DNA of 51,616 nucleotides. It comes from Nitrospinaceae bacterium. Lineage in GTDB: Bacteria; Nitrospinota; Nitrospinia; Nitrospinales; VA-1. Positions 41,041 through 51,181 of this stretch are shown here, piece after piece. Every line of letters begins with the position of its first letter. The stretch's first letter is position 1. The position numbers and the translations under genes were made by a program. A model generated the notes under the pieces. The model saw nothing but the letters and a program-made list of their open reading frames with translations. It did no database searches and was not told the DNA's origin. The stretch covers positions 1-51,616 of the forward strand of contig JAJDAZ010000063.1 of the NCBI GenBank assembly GCA_029261595.1, read 5' to 3'.

Positions 41041-41359
41041 GACTCACTCCTTTTTTATGGCCCGGAGAACTTAGCAATCACCACTGAAAAGCTATTAATA
41101 ACTCCCTGACCAGATAATGAACATTCGTGTAGTCATTACTTACTGAACCTCCACCCTTTCATAGAGCAAAACAGATGCCGGAAAATGAAATCGGCAAAAT
41201 TACTGAATAAACCCTTTATATTCAATAAGATAAAATTTTTCAACAGGAGCGAGCTCCGTCCCAAAAAGAGAAAATCGAGCAGGCAAATCCCATTTTGGGA
41301 TTTATTGTCTTGAAATGAGATTTATTGCGTGGGGATAGCTAGGGAGGAGGGCCGAACTG
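41041..41359. other. Intergenic region
   Basis: 319 bp between the activator gene's end and the small basic gene's start. AAATCCCATTTTGGGATTT (41286-41304) is a clear dyad that may serve as the terminator of the activator transcript, though no T run directly follows. No gene seen. Confidence 0.5.
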
Positions 41360-42766
41360 CTAGCGCAGTCCGTATTTTTTTACCAACCTGTAAAGGGTGC
41401 TTCGGCTAATGCCCAGTTGTTCCGCCGCCTGAGGAATATTGCCCTTTGTGACCTTGATGGCGTTAGCCAGGGTGCGCTTTTCAATCTCATCGAAGGGAAT
41501 GATTTTTTCAGGAACGCTTTCAGGATCAAAACCGATTCTTTCGATTTTATGCTCATCGTCTGCTTTTTTTTCATTCGCACCGGATGCATCCTCTGGATTC
41601 CCGCCCACGTCGAACAAAGCATCCTTGTCAATGCAATCGGTTTCCGAGTTAATCATGGCGCGATACAGGGTGTTTTCCAGTTGCCGGACATTTCCCGGCC
41701 AGGGATAACCGAATAACAGCTCCATCGCCTGGGGATGAATGGTTTTCACCTTGGGATCAAATTCACCCTCATATTTTTTTAAAAAATGGGCGCACAAAAA
41801 CGGAATATCCTCTTTGCGCTCCCGCAGGGGGGGAATCTCGATGGGGTACACCGCCAACCGGTAATATAAATCCTCCCGAAAAGTGCCTTTCGCCACGGCG
41901 CTTTTCAAATCCTTGTTGGTGGCGGCAATCACCCGTGCGTTCACAGTGATATTGTTATTTTCACCCACACGCTGAAACGTTTTTTCCTGCAGGAATCGCA
42001 ACAGCTTGGTTTGCAGACGCAGGCTCATCTCGCCGACCTCGTCCAGAAAAAGGGTGCCGCCATCGGCCAGTTCCACCTTGCCGGTCCGGGATTCCTCCGC
42101 CCCGGTGAACGCGCCCTTCTTATGGCCGAACAGTTCGCTTTCCTGAAGATTTTCCGGGATCGCCCCGCAATTGATATCCACAAAACATCCCTCGGCGAAC
42201 CGGCCATTGTAGTGAACCGCCCGCGCCACCAGTTCTTTACCCGTGCCGCTTTCGCCCTGGATCAGAACGCTGGCTTTGATGTCCTTGACCTTGTTGATTT
42301 TCTCAAAAACCCGTTGCATGCACAGGCTTCGACCAATGAAGCCCTTCAAGCCGTGGAGTTCCTGCAGTTCCCCCTGCAAATGCCTGACCCGATGTTCCAG
42401 GGCATTTTGGTGCAGGGCATTGTCGAGAGTCGTCACCAGCCGCGCTTCGTCATAGGGTTTGACGATGTAATCGAAGGCACCTAATTTTAAGGCCTGCACA
42501 GCGGTTTCCGCCTCGTTGACGCTGGTCACCATGATCACCGGCAGGTCGTCCCTGGATTTTTTAATGGCCCTTAAGGTTTCCATGCCCCCGATTCCAGGCA
42601 TCCTCAAATCCAGAAATACGGCAATGGGGTTTTCACCCAGCCTTTCAAGACACTTCTCCCCGCCTTCAAATCCGATGACTTCGTAACCCCTGGATTCCAG
42701 CAGAACCGATAAAATCCGTCGTTGATTGGGATCGTCGTCCACTGCAAACAATAATTTTTTTTCCAT
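41360..42766 (-). CDS. NtrC-family sigma-54-dependent response regulator
   Basis: 468 aa. The receiver domain (1-120) has D10-D12 and phospho-acceptor D53 in FLDLRMPG, and K103. The AAA+ domain has Walker A GESGTGKE (171-178), the sigma-54 contact loop GAFTGA (218-223), Walker [13 protein letters not shown] and the [12 protein letters not shown] arginine-finger region. A Fis-type helix-turn-helix closes the protein ([20 protein letters not shown]). It should activate RpoN promoters when phosphorylated. No kinase gene is adjacent, and no -24/-12 promoter was found in this window. The palindrome CCAGCG/CGCTGG sits just 5' of its AGGAG site. Confidence 0.96.
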   Translation of the reverse strand: MEKKLLFAVDDDPNQRRILSVLLESRGYEVIGFEGGEKCLERLGENPIAVFLDLRMPGIGGMETLRAIKKSRDDLPVIMVTSVNEAETAVQALKLGAFDYIVKPYDEARLVTTLDNALHQNALEHRVRHLQGELQELHGLKGFIGRSLCMQRVFEKINKVKDIKASVLIQGESGTGKELVARAVHYNGRFAEGCFVDINCGAIPENLQESELFGHKKGAFTGAEESRTGKVELADGGTLFLDEVGEMSLRLQTKLLRFLQEKTFQRVGENNNITVNARVIAATNKDLKSAVAKGTFREDLYYRLAVYPIEIPPLRERKEDIPFLCAHFLKKYEGEFDPKVKTIHPQAMELLFGYPWPGNVRQLENTLYRAMINSETDCIDKDALFDVGGNPEDASGANEKKADDEHKIERIGFDPESVPEKIIPFDEIEKRTLANAIKVTKGNIPQAAEQLGISRSTLYRLVKKYGLR

Positions 42767-42776
42767 TTATCTCCTA

Positions 42777-42791
42777 CCAGCGTGTCGCTGG
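42777..42791. repeat. CCAGCG/CGCTGG palindrome in the activator leader
   Basis: CCAGCGTGTCGCTGG, followed by TTCCAAAGTGAACGGGCG, is the same family as the palindromes at 11652, 17378 and 27644, which also share a trailing (G)ACCCAA-TGACG-like tail. Here it lies directly upstream of the Shine-Dalgarno sequence instead of on a stop codon. Confidence 0.6.
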
Positions 42792-43046
42792 TTCCAAAGT
42801 GAACGGGCGAAGGATTTAGGGTTGCTCCAATCTAAATTAGTGCAGATTCTTTCCCTTCCGCTTTGAGGGGCGTAAAGCAACCCATGACGGGCCATAAAGA
42901 AAACTGGAAAAATCCGTCATTTCTATTATATCCAGCAGTTGTGACCATTTTGTAACTTAATTTCGACAATTCCGTAACCCTGCCTTCTTACCCTGTTATC
43001 ACGGCAATTTTTTTCAATCCACCGAACCGGAAAAAGAAGGCACTTC

Positions 43047-45065
43047 ATGAAAAAGGCGGCAACGATTCGTCAGGCGAATATTTTTTTAAGCGTCGCCCTG
43101 GCGATCATTTTTATATTTTTTCCCACTTCGAGCCTTTGGGGCAACATCCACCCGTCGCCATCCGCCGACTCTCAAATTGAATTAAAGATCAAACGGCTCA
43201 ATGAAATCGTTGCCACCCTTTTGCAGGAAAAACATTGGGACCGGGCGGAAAGATTTGCGATCAAGGCCAAGGAAATTGCAGAACTTCACCTCGATCCCAA
43301 CGATCCGGAGTTCGCCGTTGCACTGGACCACCTGGCCGATCTTCACTGGAACCGTAAAAAATATTCCTCAGCCGCTCCGCTTTACCTGCAATCGCTAAAA
43401 ATAAAAGAAGTGAATCTGGGGCCGAGGCATCCCGATCTGAAACCCACTCTGGAACGGCTGGTGGAATTGCATCAATTGCAGGGAGAATCCGGTCCCATCC
43501 CTTACTTACTTTTTAAACTTATCAAAATAAAAGAAAAAACCCTGGGCACCCACGACCCCGCCCTGATTCCGGACATCGACCAAATTGCAGAGACACACCG
43601 CACCCGGAACGATCATGCCCAATTGCAACCCCTTCTGGAGTGGCGCTTGCGAATTAAAGAAAAATCCCTCGGACGGGAGCACCCCGACCTGATTCCCGAG
43701 ATCAAGGAACTGATATACGTGCATCAGGCTTTATACGGAAAGGAAACCGCAGAAGAGTTGCTGAAGCGGTTGCTCGCTCTTCAGGAAAAAAATTTAGGGC
43801 CCGCGCATCCTGAGTTGGAACCCACACTGGATCAACTGGTGAAGATTCATCAATCGCGCGAGGAATTCAATCAGACCGGGTCCTTTCTTTTAAAAATCGT
43901 CAAAATAAAAGAAAAAGCATTGGGCCCTTACGATGCGCGGCTGATTCCTGTCCTTAAGAAGATTTCAGGTTTATACCGGCGTCAGGACGATCATGACCTG
44001 TTACAGCCTCTGCTGGAATGGCATCTCAGAATCAACGAAAAATCCCTGGGACGGGATCATCCCGACCTGATTCCCACGCTGAAAGAACTCGTTCAAGTGA
44101 ACCTCGCGCTGAACGACAAAGCGACCGCGGAACGGTTGCTGGACCGTTTGCTCACTCTGCAGGAAAAAAGCCTCACTCCGCAACATCCCGATCTAATCAA
44201 GACGGCCAATCAATTGGCCAAGATGTATCAAGCCAACGGGAAGCGGGAACAGGCGCGGTTATTGTTCGCCAAAATATTGCAGGTGAAAGAAAACACTTTG
44301 GGTCCCTATCACCCCGAGCTCGCTCCCCTGGTCACCCGGTTGGCTGAATTATCGCGTGATTCCGGAGACATTTCCCAGGCGGAAGTTTTTTACCATAAAT
44401 TATGGCAGATTGCCGACAAGTCCCTAACCCCGCAACCCGAAATGAGGGCGATGGTTTTATACCAGTTGGCCGAAATTCAAATCGCGGCAGGATTTCCCTC
44501 GAAGGCCCTGTCCCTCTACAGACAGGCTTTGACGCTCTATGAAAAATTCCTGGGATCCAACCATCTCCAGGTCGCTTCCATACGAAACCGCTTGGGAGAA
44601 ATATTCAGTTCACAGGGAGATTTTTCAAGCGCCGAACCGCTTTTTCTCCATGCGCTGGCAGTCCGGAAAAGTGTTTTGGGCCACGAGCACCTGGATGTCG
44701 CGAAAGTGCTCGACAACCTGGCCTACATCTATAAAACGAGTCGATTCTGGGATCAGGCGGAATCCTATTACCGCAAGTCATTATTCGTCCGGGAGCGCCT
44801 CCTGGGGGCCAATCATTTGGACATCGCCAAAACGCTGGATGCTCTGGCCGAAGTTTACAAAATGAAACACCTTCCCGAAAATATCGAATCGCTTTATTTA
44901 AGATCGCTGAGCATTCGGGAAAATTCTCTGGGACCCTTTCATCCGGAGGTGGCCGAATCGTTGAGAAACCTCTCCGACTGGTACCGCCATCTGGGAAAAT
45001 TGCCTCAGGCGGTGGTTCTTTCGAGACGGGCGTCTGAGATCATTGCCAACCCAAAATTTCGATAA
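43047..45065 (+). CDS. Secreted tetratricopeptide repeat protein (kinesin-light-chain type)
   Basis: 672 aa. A basic start and hydrophobic stretch (IFLSVALAIIFIFFPTSSLW) form a signal peptide or anchor at about 13-34. The rest is a chain of 42-residue TPR units with the kinesin-light-chain pattern, e.g. LLxLQEKNLGPAHPELEPTL and SLxIRENSLGPFHPEVAESL. At least 12 are visible. The G-xxHP motif recurs in most. It probably acts as an extracytoplasmic scaffold. It is followed 9 bp later by an SH3-domain gene, so the two form an operon. AAGAAGG precedes the ATG. Confidence 0.92.
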   Translation: MKKAATIRQANIFLSVALAIIFIFFPTSSLWGNIHPSPSADSQIELKIKRLNEIVATLLQEKHWDRAERFAIKAKEIAELHLDPNDPEFAVALDHLADLHWNRKKYSSAAPLYLQSLKIKEVNLGPRHPDLKPTLERLVELHQLQGESGPIPYLLFKLIKIKEKTLGTHDPALIPDIDQIAETHRTRNDHAQLQPLLEWRLRIKEKSLGREHPDLIPEIKELIYVHQALYGKETAEELLKRLLALQEKNLGPAHPELEPTLDQLVKIHQSREEFNQTGSFLLKIVKIKEKALGPYDARLIPVLKKISGLYRRQDDHDLLQPLLEWHLRINEKSLGRDHPDLIPTLKELVQVNLALNDKATAERLLDRLLTLQEKSLTPQHPDLIKTANQLAKMYQANGKREQARLLFAKILQVKENTLGPYHPELAPLVTRLAELSRDSGDISQAEVFYHKLWQIADKSLTPQPEMRAMVLYQLAEIQIAAGFPSKALSLYRQALTLYEKFLGSNHLQVASIRNRLGEIFSSQGDFSSAEPLFLHALAVRKSVLGHEHLDVAKVLDNLAYIYKTSRFWDQAESYYRKSLFVRERLLGANHLDIAKTLDALAEVYKMKHLPENIESLYLRSLSIRENSLGPFHPEVAESLRNLSDWYRHLGKLPQAVVLSRRASEIIANPKFR

Positions 45066-45074
45066 TATTCGACC

Positions 45075-45851
45075 ATGAAAGTCAGGTTGTGCAAAACTTG
45101 CGGATTTCAACTCTACCGACATTCCAAAAAGTGCCCCTGGTGCAAGGCCCTGGTTAAAAAAAAGTCCGCCCTGCCTTATTTGATTTCCGCCCTGATAATG
45201 GCGACTGGTTTATTCCTGTTCAAAACGGATTTCTCAAAAAAATTCCGGCCCGATACTCCCCCGACTTCAGAGCCGGTTCCCACCAGAGCGGTGCAACCGG
45301 TGAAGGTGGCACCGCCTGTAAAATTTTCCCAGGAAAGTTTAGCCCGGATCTTTGTTAAAGGAGAGGTCGCGAATATCAGGCAACAACCTACAATAAAGTC
45401 GCTCGCGATCGGAAAGTCGAAAAAGGGGCAGGAATTGACAAAATTAGCCCGATCCGGCAACTGGTTTCAGGTGCGCGTGAATGACCAAGCGGGCCGGAAG
45501 GGCTGGATTCATGCTTCTCTGGTCGGAAAAACGCTTCCCGATCCTTCATCGAAGGCGGTCACGCAACATCAGGCGTTTAATCTTTTCAGAAAATATTTCC
45601 AACAATTCAATGCCGATATAAAAGCCCAAAAAGGAACGACCTTCTTTGAACATGTGGAATACCTCGACCGGGGAGTCATTCAGGTGACCGCAACCAATAT
45701 TTTTCTTTCAGCCCCCGAACTTTATAAGAACAAATATGTCGGGAAAATAGCGCGAAAGTGGTTGGAGATGAAAAAAAAGGGCCGGTCCGGCGGGGTGGTC
45801 AGAATTGTCGATGCCGAGGGCATCCTGCGAATGGAAAAAAAGCCCTACTAG
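45075..45851 (+). CDS. Membrane protein with zinc-ribbon start and bacterial SH3 domain
   Basis: 258 aa. The first 25 residues hold a zinc ribbon (CKTCGFQLYRHSKKCPWC), then one membrane segment at about 37-52 (LPYLISALIMATGLFLF). The periplasmic part has a Pro-rich linker and a bacterial SH3 domain at about 90-160 (VANIRQQPTIKSLAIGKSKKGQEL, WFQVRVNDQAGRKGWIHASLV). The C-terminal region (DRGVIQVTATNIFLSAPELYK) is unknown. The layout, cytosolic zinc finger plus periplasmic SH3, suggests a bridge across the membrane for the secreted TPR partner. Confidence 0.88.
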   Translation: MKVRLCKTCGFQLYRHSKKCPWCKALVKKKSALPYLISALIMATGLFLFKTDFSKKFRPDTPPTSEPVPTRAVQPVKVAPPVKFSQESLARIFVKGEVANIRQQPTIKSLAIGKSKKGQELTKLARSGNWFQVRVNDQAGRKGWIHASLVGKTLPDPSSKAVTQHQAFNLFRKYFQQFNADIKAQKGTTFFEHVEYLDRGVIQVTATNIFLSAPELYKNKYVGKIARKWLEMKKKGRSGGVVRIVDAEGILRMEKKPY

Positions 45852-45880
45852 AATCCGGATGGATCGAAACAAAAAAGTCT

Positions 45881-46498
45881 TTAGGACGGCTGTCCTTTTT
45901 CCCAGATTATCGCCATAAACAGGAAGCAACTTTCAAAATCTATTTTTTTGACTAACAGATTCAGGGAAATATCAAAACCATTTTGACAGACTCCCGTCAC
46001 TTCATTGCCGAAACCGTGGTTTTTCCTTTTGTCTGTTCTACTGTTCATGAATTGGACGAAAGATTCGGGATCGAGGCCGGGAATCAGTTTATTAACCGGT
46101 ACATTTTCGACTTCATCCGGGGAATAGAAAAAAATCTCCTCCGCAACCTGATTGAATGCCTGGATTTTTCCGGAGTCATCAAAAATAATGATTCCGTCCA
46201 CCATATGATCCATAATAATTCGCGCAAAACCTTCTCGAAAACTTTTTCCGATTTGAGACCCCAAATAAAAAATATTTTCTGAAGCAAACGTCTCGGTACT
46301 GAGATCCGCACCATCCTTTTTGTCATTCTCATTTTTTGAAAGTTCATTCCCTGCCAGTTCAGGATTCATTTTATTATCGTACTCCGCTTTGGATTGATCA
46401 AAATTCTTAGTTCGACGGCTATCAATTGTTCCTATCATCAATAATGGCGGCTGATTGGGATATCCCATCCCAATCAAAGCTCTGCATTTCCCCAGCAC
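45881..46498 (-). CDS. PAS domain protein
   Basis: Up to 205 aa. The PAS domain covers about 95-200 (MDHMVDGIIIFDDSGKIQAFNQVAEEIFFYSPDEVENVPV, then NKLIPGLDPESFVQFM and RKNHGFGNEVTGVCQNG). No kinase, cyclase or other output domain follows, so it may be a sensor subunit or a remnant of a longer sensor. The GTG at 46498 is weak; the ATG giving MNPELAG (residue 44) has GGAG at 12 nt and is a better start. An inverted repeat ATTGGGA/TCCCAAT (46454-46474) would then lie upstream, as a possible regulatory site. Confidence 0.8.
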   Translation of the reverse strand: MLGKCRALIGMGYPNQPPLLMIGTIDSRRTKNFDQSKAEYDNKMNPELAGNELSKNENDKKDGADLSTETFASENIFYLGSQIGKSFREGFARIIMDHMVDGIIIFDDSGKIQAFNQVAEEIFFYSPDEVENVPVNKLIPGLDPESFVQFMNSRTDKRKNHGFGNEVTGVCQNGFDISLNLLVKKIDFESCFLFMAIIWEKGQPS

Positions 46499-46695
46499 CT
46501 ATAATATCAAATTTTATTCCTTATGCCTAATTTATGTTTAAAAAATGCATAATTTTGTTAAAAATACATGATAATTCGAATATTTATTAAGGGATAGGGA
46601 ATTTTTGGGGCTGAATTCTGCGAGTGCGGGAGAATCGGAGGTTTTTCCATTCAGAATGCTTGAACTAAATACTCATTAATTTAGAATACCCTTCC

Positions 46696-49600
46696 ATGTT
46701 CAAGGACCGACGCATCGTCATTTTGCTCATCTTTATGGTGGGAGTTGGGATCAGCTTCTGGGGAGTTTCCCGATATCCCGCCCTCAGCAGTAAAGCCGCG
46801 CTTTCCGGCACAGATGCATTCCAGGACCCCATGACGCACGAGGCGCATTTTGTGGTCCCGGGAAGCGCCCCGTTGCACACCCGGGTTTTTTATACCTCAC
46901 TCAACTGGTACGAGACCAATTGGCGGGGAATGGCGTTTGGGCTGGTCCTGGCCGCTGCTTTTCTGACTCTGCTGGGCTACTTTCCAAAAAATACATCGGA
47001 CCGGCGATTCAAAAACAGTTTCATGGGAATGCTGGTGGGCACCCCCCTTGGGGTGTGCGTGAACTGCGTCGCCCCCATCGCCAAAAGTATTTATGAGGCG
47101 GGCAGTAAAATGGAGCTGGCGTTGTCTGTCATGTTCAGTTCCCCCACGCTCAACATCGTGGTCCTCACGATGCTGTTTTCGATTTTTCCGCTGCATCTCG
47201 CACTCCTCAAACTCGGGGCAACGTTTGTGCTGGTGCTGTTGATCGTACCCTTCATTTCAAAAAACCACCTGGCCTCAAAAAAAATAATCGAACCGGAAGA
47301 CAACACCGTCTGCGCGTTGGAAAACAATTTTCAGCCCTGGTCATCCGCCCTTGCCACAGCCTCTTCCGACTATTGGAAAAGTTTTAAGTACATCCTGATC
47401 CGCACCGGCCCGCTCATGTTGCTGGCTGGGTTTCTTGGGGCGCTTCTCAGCCATGTATGGAGCTTTGAAAAACTCATCGGCGTGCCAGTCAATTTTTACA
47501 ACCTCGCGCTCATCTCCTTCATGGGAACCTTTCTTCCTTTGCCCATCGCATTCGACGTCATGCTCTCCCAGGCCCTGATGATGTCGGGTCTGCCCATCGG
47601 GTTGGTGATGACTTTGTTATTCACACTGGGTACGTTCAGCATTTACTCGACCCTGATCATTGCGCAAACGTTTTCCCTGAAATTAGCGGTCCAGCTTTAC
47701 CTCATCGTCTGCGTGCTGGGGATGGGCCTTGGGTATGCGGCGAACTGGTATTCTGATCTGAAATACGTCCAGTGGCTGGCCCGTTACGATCAAGTCGTGA
47801 GCGTCGAGTTTCAAGGTGCTGCCAATGAACCACCGGCTCAGGCGAAAGAAAAAATTCCCACGGCCCCCTACCCCACGATTTCTCCCGCCTTGCAAAAACT
47901 TATTAAACAGGACAACGTGGTCATCGAATACTCTTCGCATCAAACCAGAAATGTAGACAATACAAAACCTTTCAGTAAATTTCTGGCTCCTGACTGGGGG
48001 ATCGATTATTCGAATACGCTAACGCCCCGGATATTTTTCGACCCGTTCTTTTTTGGCCGCGGCATCGCCTCAGGCGACATCAACAACGACGGCTGGACAG
48101 ACGTCGCCGTGGCCACAGACAACGGGTTTCGGCTGTACCAGAACATCAACGGCAAGCGCTTTCAAGAAATCCGCTGGCCTTATAAAGAAGCTCTTGGCAA
48201 GCAGTCCATCAACATCGCCCTCATCGACATGAATAACGACGACTGGCTGGACGTGGTCATCACCACGTTTGAGGAGGGGAATTTTTTGTTTCTGAATCCT
48301 GAGACGGAAGGCACCGTGGCGAAGGTCATCCCCCTTCCAAAGAATCACGGACTGCTCACCAACGCCATCGCCTTTGGCGACATCGACCGCGACGGTTTTT
48401 TAGATATGGTCAACGGCAACTATCACCTCGGGGTGCTGACCCGCAAACCCATCGACACTTCGGTCGATCAGCTGATCCTCAATAAAAATTTAAAATTTGA
48501 AGTCACCGACCTGCCCGGAATCCCTGGGCAGACACAGGCGTCGCTGATTTCCGACATCAACGGCGACGCCCTCCCGGATCTTGCGATCGGCAACGATTAC
48601 CGGGTCGCCGACACGTTTTATCTGGGAGCATCGCCCATAGGGGCGCTTAAAAAATTAAATGCCCAGGACGACCTCATCTCCCTCACCACGGAAAACACCA
48701 TGAGTATCGACACCGGCGACATCAATAACGATCTCATCGCAGATATTTACCTCGCCAATATCGGGTTCAGCAAAGGGATCGACGTGGTTTCCAATATTTT
48801 CGGCAGTGAAATGAAAAATTCCGGCAGGGAATTTTGCGCTTCTGGGGAAAGCGTCCTGAGCTTAAAGCAATGTCAGGACATGGTGCACCTGGTCACCCTG
48901 CTGAATCCGGAGAAGCAGGATATCTCGGAAAGATGTCTCACTCTCAAAGAGGCTGGAGCCGTCAAAGACTGCATGGTGACCCGCATGGCCCTGCTGGCGG
49001 CGGAGAAAAATGATGAATCGCTGTGCGACAAAATTTCCGAAGGTCACAAAATGGGCCAGACCTTGTGCAGGAATTATTTTCTGGGGCAACGTCTCAAACC
49101 CGACACAGCGGATGAAATTCCCCAGCAAGCGCTTTCCAACCTTCTGCTTTTAGGAAAAACGGAGCAACCGTTTGAAAACATCTCGGAGAAAAACGGCGTC
49201 ACCACTGCCGAATGGAGCTGGAACGCAAAATTCGCCGACCTGGACAACGACGAATGGCAGGATCTATATGTGGTCAACGGCGTGTTGATCACCCAGGAAT
49301 TCGCCACCAACAACTTTTTTCATAACCAGGCGGGGAAAAACTTCAAATCAGCCGAGGAAGAATTTGGATTGTTCGACCGCGATCACAGCTCATCCTACAC
49401 ATACATCGACATCGACAACGACGGCGACCTGGACATCATCGGCAACACCCAGTACGGGCCATTCAAAATCTATATCAACAACAACTCAAAAGGCAACAGC
49501 GTGACCTTCCGGTTAAAAGATGAACAAGGCAATCGCCAGTGCATCGGATGCAAAATCGTCATTCATTACGGTCCAAAAGGGGAAAGACATCAGTTCCGCG

Positions 49601-49773
49601 AGATCAAGGCCAGCGGCGGCTTCCATTCCTTCGACGCACCGATCGTTCATTTTGGCCTGGGAGAATATGAAACCATCAGCAAAATCGAAATCCACTGGTC
49701 CACCGGGGAGACGACCACGGTCACGCACCCCCTCCCCTCCAACAGGGAGTATACGGTTCATCGAGAATTATAA
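46696..49773 (+). CDS. Permease fused to FG-GAP repeats and an ASPIC/UnbV domain
   Basis: 1025 aa. Residues 1-350 are a multi-spanning membrane part with GTPLGVCVNCVAPIAKSIYE and MFSSPTLNIVVLTMLFSIFP, matching the DUF318/ArsP-type permease family. Residues of about 400-930 carry at least seven FG-GAP/VCBS calcium motifs (GDINNDGWTD, DMNNDDWLD, GDIDRDGFLD, SDINGDALPD, GDINNDLIAD, ADLDNDEWQD, DIDNDGDLD), predicted to fold as a beta-propeller outside the membrane. The last 90 residues are an ASPIC/UnbV domain (HYGPKGERHQFREIKASGGF, HFGLGEY). The frame is open throughout, and a small Cys-rich protein gene follows after 8 bp. Known ArsP permeases lack such a propeller, so the function is uncertain. 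Confidence 0.9.
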   Translation: MFKDRRIVILLIFMVGVGISFWGVSRYPALSSKAALSGTDAFQDPMTHEAHFVVPGSAPLHTRVFYTSLNWYETNWRGMAFGLVLAAAFLTLLGYFPKNTSDRRFKNSFMGMLVGTPLGVCVNCVAPIAKSIYEAGSKMELALSVMFSSPTLNIVVLTMLFSIFPLHLALLKLGATFVLVLLIVPFISKNHLASKKIIEPEDNTVCALENNFQPWSSALATASSDYWKSFKYILIRTGPLMLLAGFLGALLSHVWSFEKLIGVPVNFYNLALISFMGTFLPLPIAFDVMLSQALMMSGLPIGLVMTLLFTLGTFSIYSTLIIAQTFSLKLAVQLYLIVCVLGMGLGYAANWYSDLKYVQWLARYDQVVSVEFQGAANEPPAQAKEKIPTAPYPTISPALQKLIKQDNVVIEYSSHQTRNVDNTKPFSKFLAPDWGIDYSNTLTPRIFFDPFFFGRGIASGDINNDGWTDVAVATDNGFRLYQNINGKRFQEIRWPYKEALGKQSINIALIDMNNDDWLDVVITTFEEGNFLFLNPETEGTVAKVIPLPKNHGLLTNAIAFGDIDRDGFLDMVNGNYHLGVLTRKPIDTSVDQLILNKNLKFEVTDLPGIPGQTQASLISDINGDALPDLAIGNDYRVADTFYLGASPIGALKKLNAQDDLISLTTENTMSIDTGDINNDLIADIYLANIGFSKGIDVVSNIFGSEMKNSGREFCASGESVLSLKQCQDMVHLVTLLNPEKQDISERCLTLKEAGAVKDCMVTRMALLAAEKNDESLCDKISEGHKMGQTLCRNYFLGQRLKPDTADEIPQQALSNLLLLGKTEQPFENISEKNGVTTAEWSWNAKFADLDNDEWQDLYVVNGVLITQEFATNNFFHNQAGKNFKSAEEEFGLFDRDHSSSYTYIDIDNDGDLDIIGNTQYGPFKIYINNNSKGNSVTFRLKDEQGNRQCIGCKIVIHYGPKGERHQFREIKASGGFHSFDAPIVHFGLGEYETISKIEIHWSTGETTTVTHPLPSNREYTVHREL

Positions 49774-49781
49774 TTGGGATC

Positions 49782-50057
49782 ATGGCCACTAAAATCATCT
49801 CCCTCGGTTGCAGGCAATGCGACAACTTGGTAGTAGAATACAAAAAACAGGGGACGGGCGGCCTGGTCCGGATTCTCATCGAGCGGATTCAGGGGCCGCC
49901 CCATCTGCTGCCATTAAAGCAAGTCGGGAAAAAATCGGACCTGCCACCATTGACCTGCGGGGAATGTGCGGCTTTAATAGGAGCGCCCGCAATTTACGAG
50001 GGCAAGCGGCTGGCTTATCGACTCATCAAAGGCTCGTTTAAAAAGATTTTGAGTTAG
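49782..50057 (+). CDS. Small double-CxxC protein
   Basis: 91 aa with two cysteine pairs, CRQC near 10-13 and CGEC near 59-62, suggesting a bound metal. The rest is basic (VEYKKQGTGGLVRILIERIQG). It starts 8 bp after the permease-fusion stop, so it is very probably co-translated with it. No family named with confidence. Confidence 0.78.
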   Translation: MATKIISLGCRQCDNLVVEYKKQGTGGLVRILIERIQGPPHLLPLKQVGKKSDLPPLTCGECAALIGAPAIYEGKRLAYRLIKGSFKKILS

Positions 50058-50165
50058 AGTAATTCTTTAAGACAAACTTAAATTTTCTAGTTAAATTAAT
50101 AAATCAACAGCATTACTTAAAGTTTCACATTAAGTTAAAATATCTTTTCAAAACTAGAGGAAACG

Positions 50166-50426
50166 ATGAAATACAGTATTCTCGCGTTGGCAATTTTGGT
50201 TTTAACGGGTTGTGGGGAAAATTTAAAATACGACGATTTCATCAATCCTGGCCCTGGCAAAACGGAGACATCCTTTCAGGAAGATTCCAGGAAATGCGAA
50301 GCGATCAAAGAAAAGTTCAGCAGTACCATTAAAGGCCGGGAATTGGGATTCAAGGGCAAGAATACGGCCATTTTGGGCTGTATGAAGGAGAAGGGTTGGG
50401 AACAAAAAAGCCCAGGGCTTTACTGA
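50166..50426 (+). CDS. Small lipoprotein
   Basis: 86 aa. The signal peptide MKYSILALAILVLTGC ends in the lipobox LTGC, so Cys16 should be lipidated. The mature part is about 70 residues with two more Cys (RKCEAIKEKF, ILGCMKEKGW) that may form a disulfide. GAGGAAACG precedes the ATG. Family not recognised. Confidence 0.82.
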   Translation: MKYSILALAILVLTGCGENLKYDDFINPGPGKTETSFQEDSRKCEAIKEKFSSTIKGRELGFKGKNTAILGCMKEKGWEQKSPGLY

Positions 50427-50494
50427 AGCGATTTTGGCCCGACGAAGGGTTCCTGTTAATCTCCTAAAGTGAGACAACTAAACGGTTTCAGTTG

Positions 50495-51181
50495 TCAGGA
50501 TAATCCTGAATCCTTCTTTTTCTGGACCGTCTGGCTGAGAGACGTTTGCAATTCCTGCATTTCGGCCTGGGAAAATTTGAAATTGAAGCTCAGATAATTA
50601 TCAGCGGAATTTTTCATGGTGCGCAGGATTTCCACATACTTGCCGAATCCCCCGGATAGCTTCTCCAGCACGTCGGACATCCCGGAGCGGCCGCCCTTCA
50701 CCGCTTTCAAATTGCTGGCGGCAGAGAAATAATAGCTCTCTCCCTTGTCAAAGTACGCATCGCCCAGGATATTGGAATCCGGGCGGAATAATCCCAGGTT
50801 TAAAAGCAGGAAATCCGCATTGATCTTATAGAGGAAGTAGGTCTTGATTTGCTCCGGCAGAGACACGGCGATCTTCCCCACATCATCGTCAATACCCACG
50901 GTGTACTGATTGGCGAATGTCAGGGATTTCGGATTGACCAGATCCGCCAAGGTGAGGGTGATGTACTGATTGACATCCTCGTCGTACTTCATTTCGTTGG
51001 CTTTGATTTCCTTCCAATGTTGTTCACACCATTCTTCATTTCGTCCCTCCTCAAGAATGAGGTCGTAGCCTTCATTCGATTCATTCCCGCTGTTGATTCT
51101 TCCCCGCAAAAATAAATTGGAAAAGAATGACTCGGTCGTATCGGTATTTCCGCTATCCAGATGTTTGAAATGAACAGGCAT
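50495..51181 (-). CDS. Unknown acidic protein
   Basis: 228 aa from the ATG at 51179-51181, chosen because GGAGG lies 5 nt before it; an in-frame ATG 33 nt upstream lacks such a site. It starts MPVHFKHLDSGNTDTTESF and has no signal peptide. The central part (QYITLTLADLVNPKSLTFA, VSLPEQIKTYFLYKINADF) alternates strands and helices. The C-terminus is helical (SQAEMQELQTSLSQTVQKKK). Not recognised. Confidence 0.75.
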   Translation of the reverse strand: MPVHFKHLDSGNTDTTESFFSNLFLRGRINSGNESNEGYDLILEEGRNEEWCEQHWKEIKANEMKYDEDVNQYITLTLADLVNPKSLTFANQYTVGIDDDVGKIAVSLPEQIKTYFLYKINADFLLLNLGLFRPDSNILGDAYFDKGESYYFSAASNLKAVKGGRSGMSDVLEKLSGGFGKYVEILRTMKNSADNYLSFNFKFSQAEMQELQTSLSQTVQKKKDSGLS

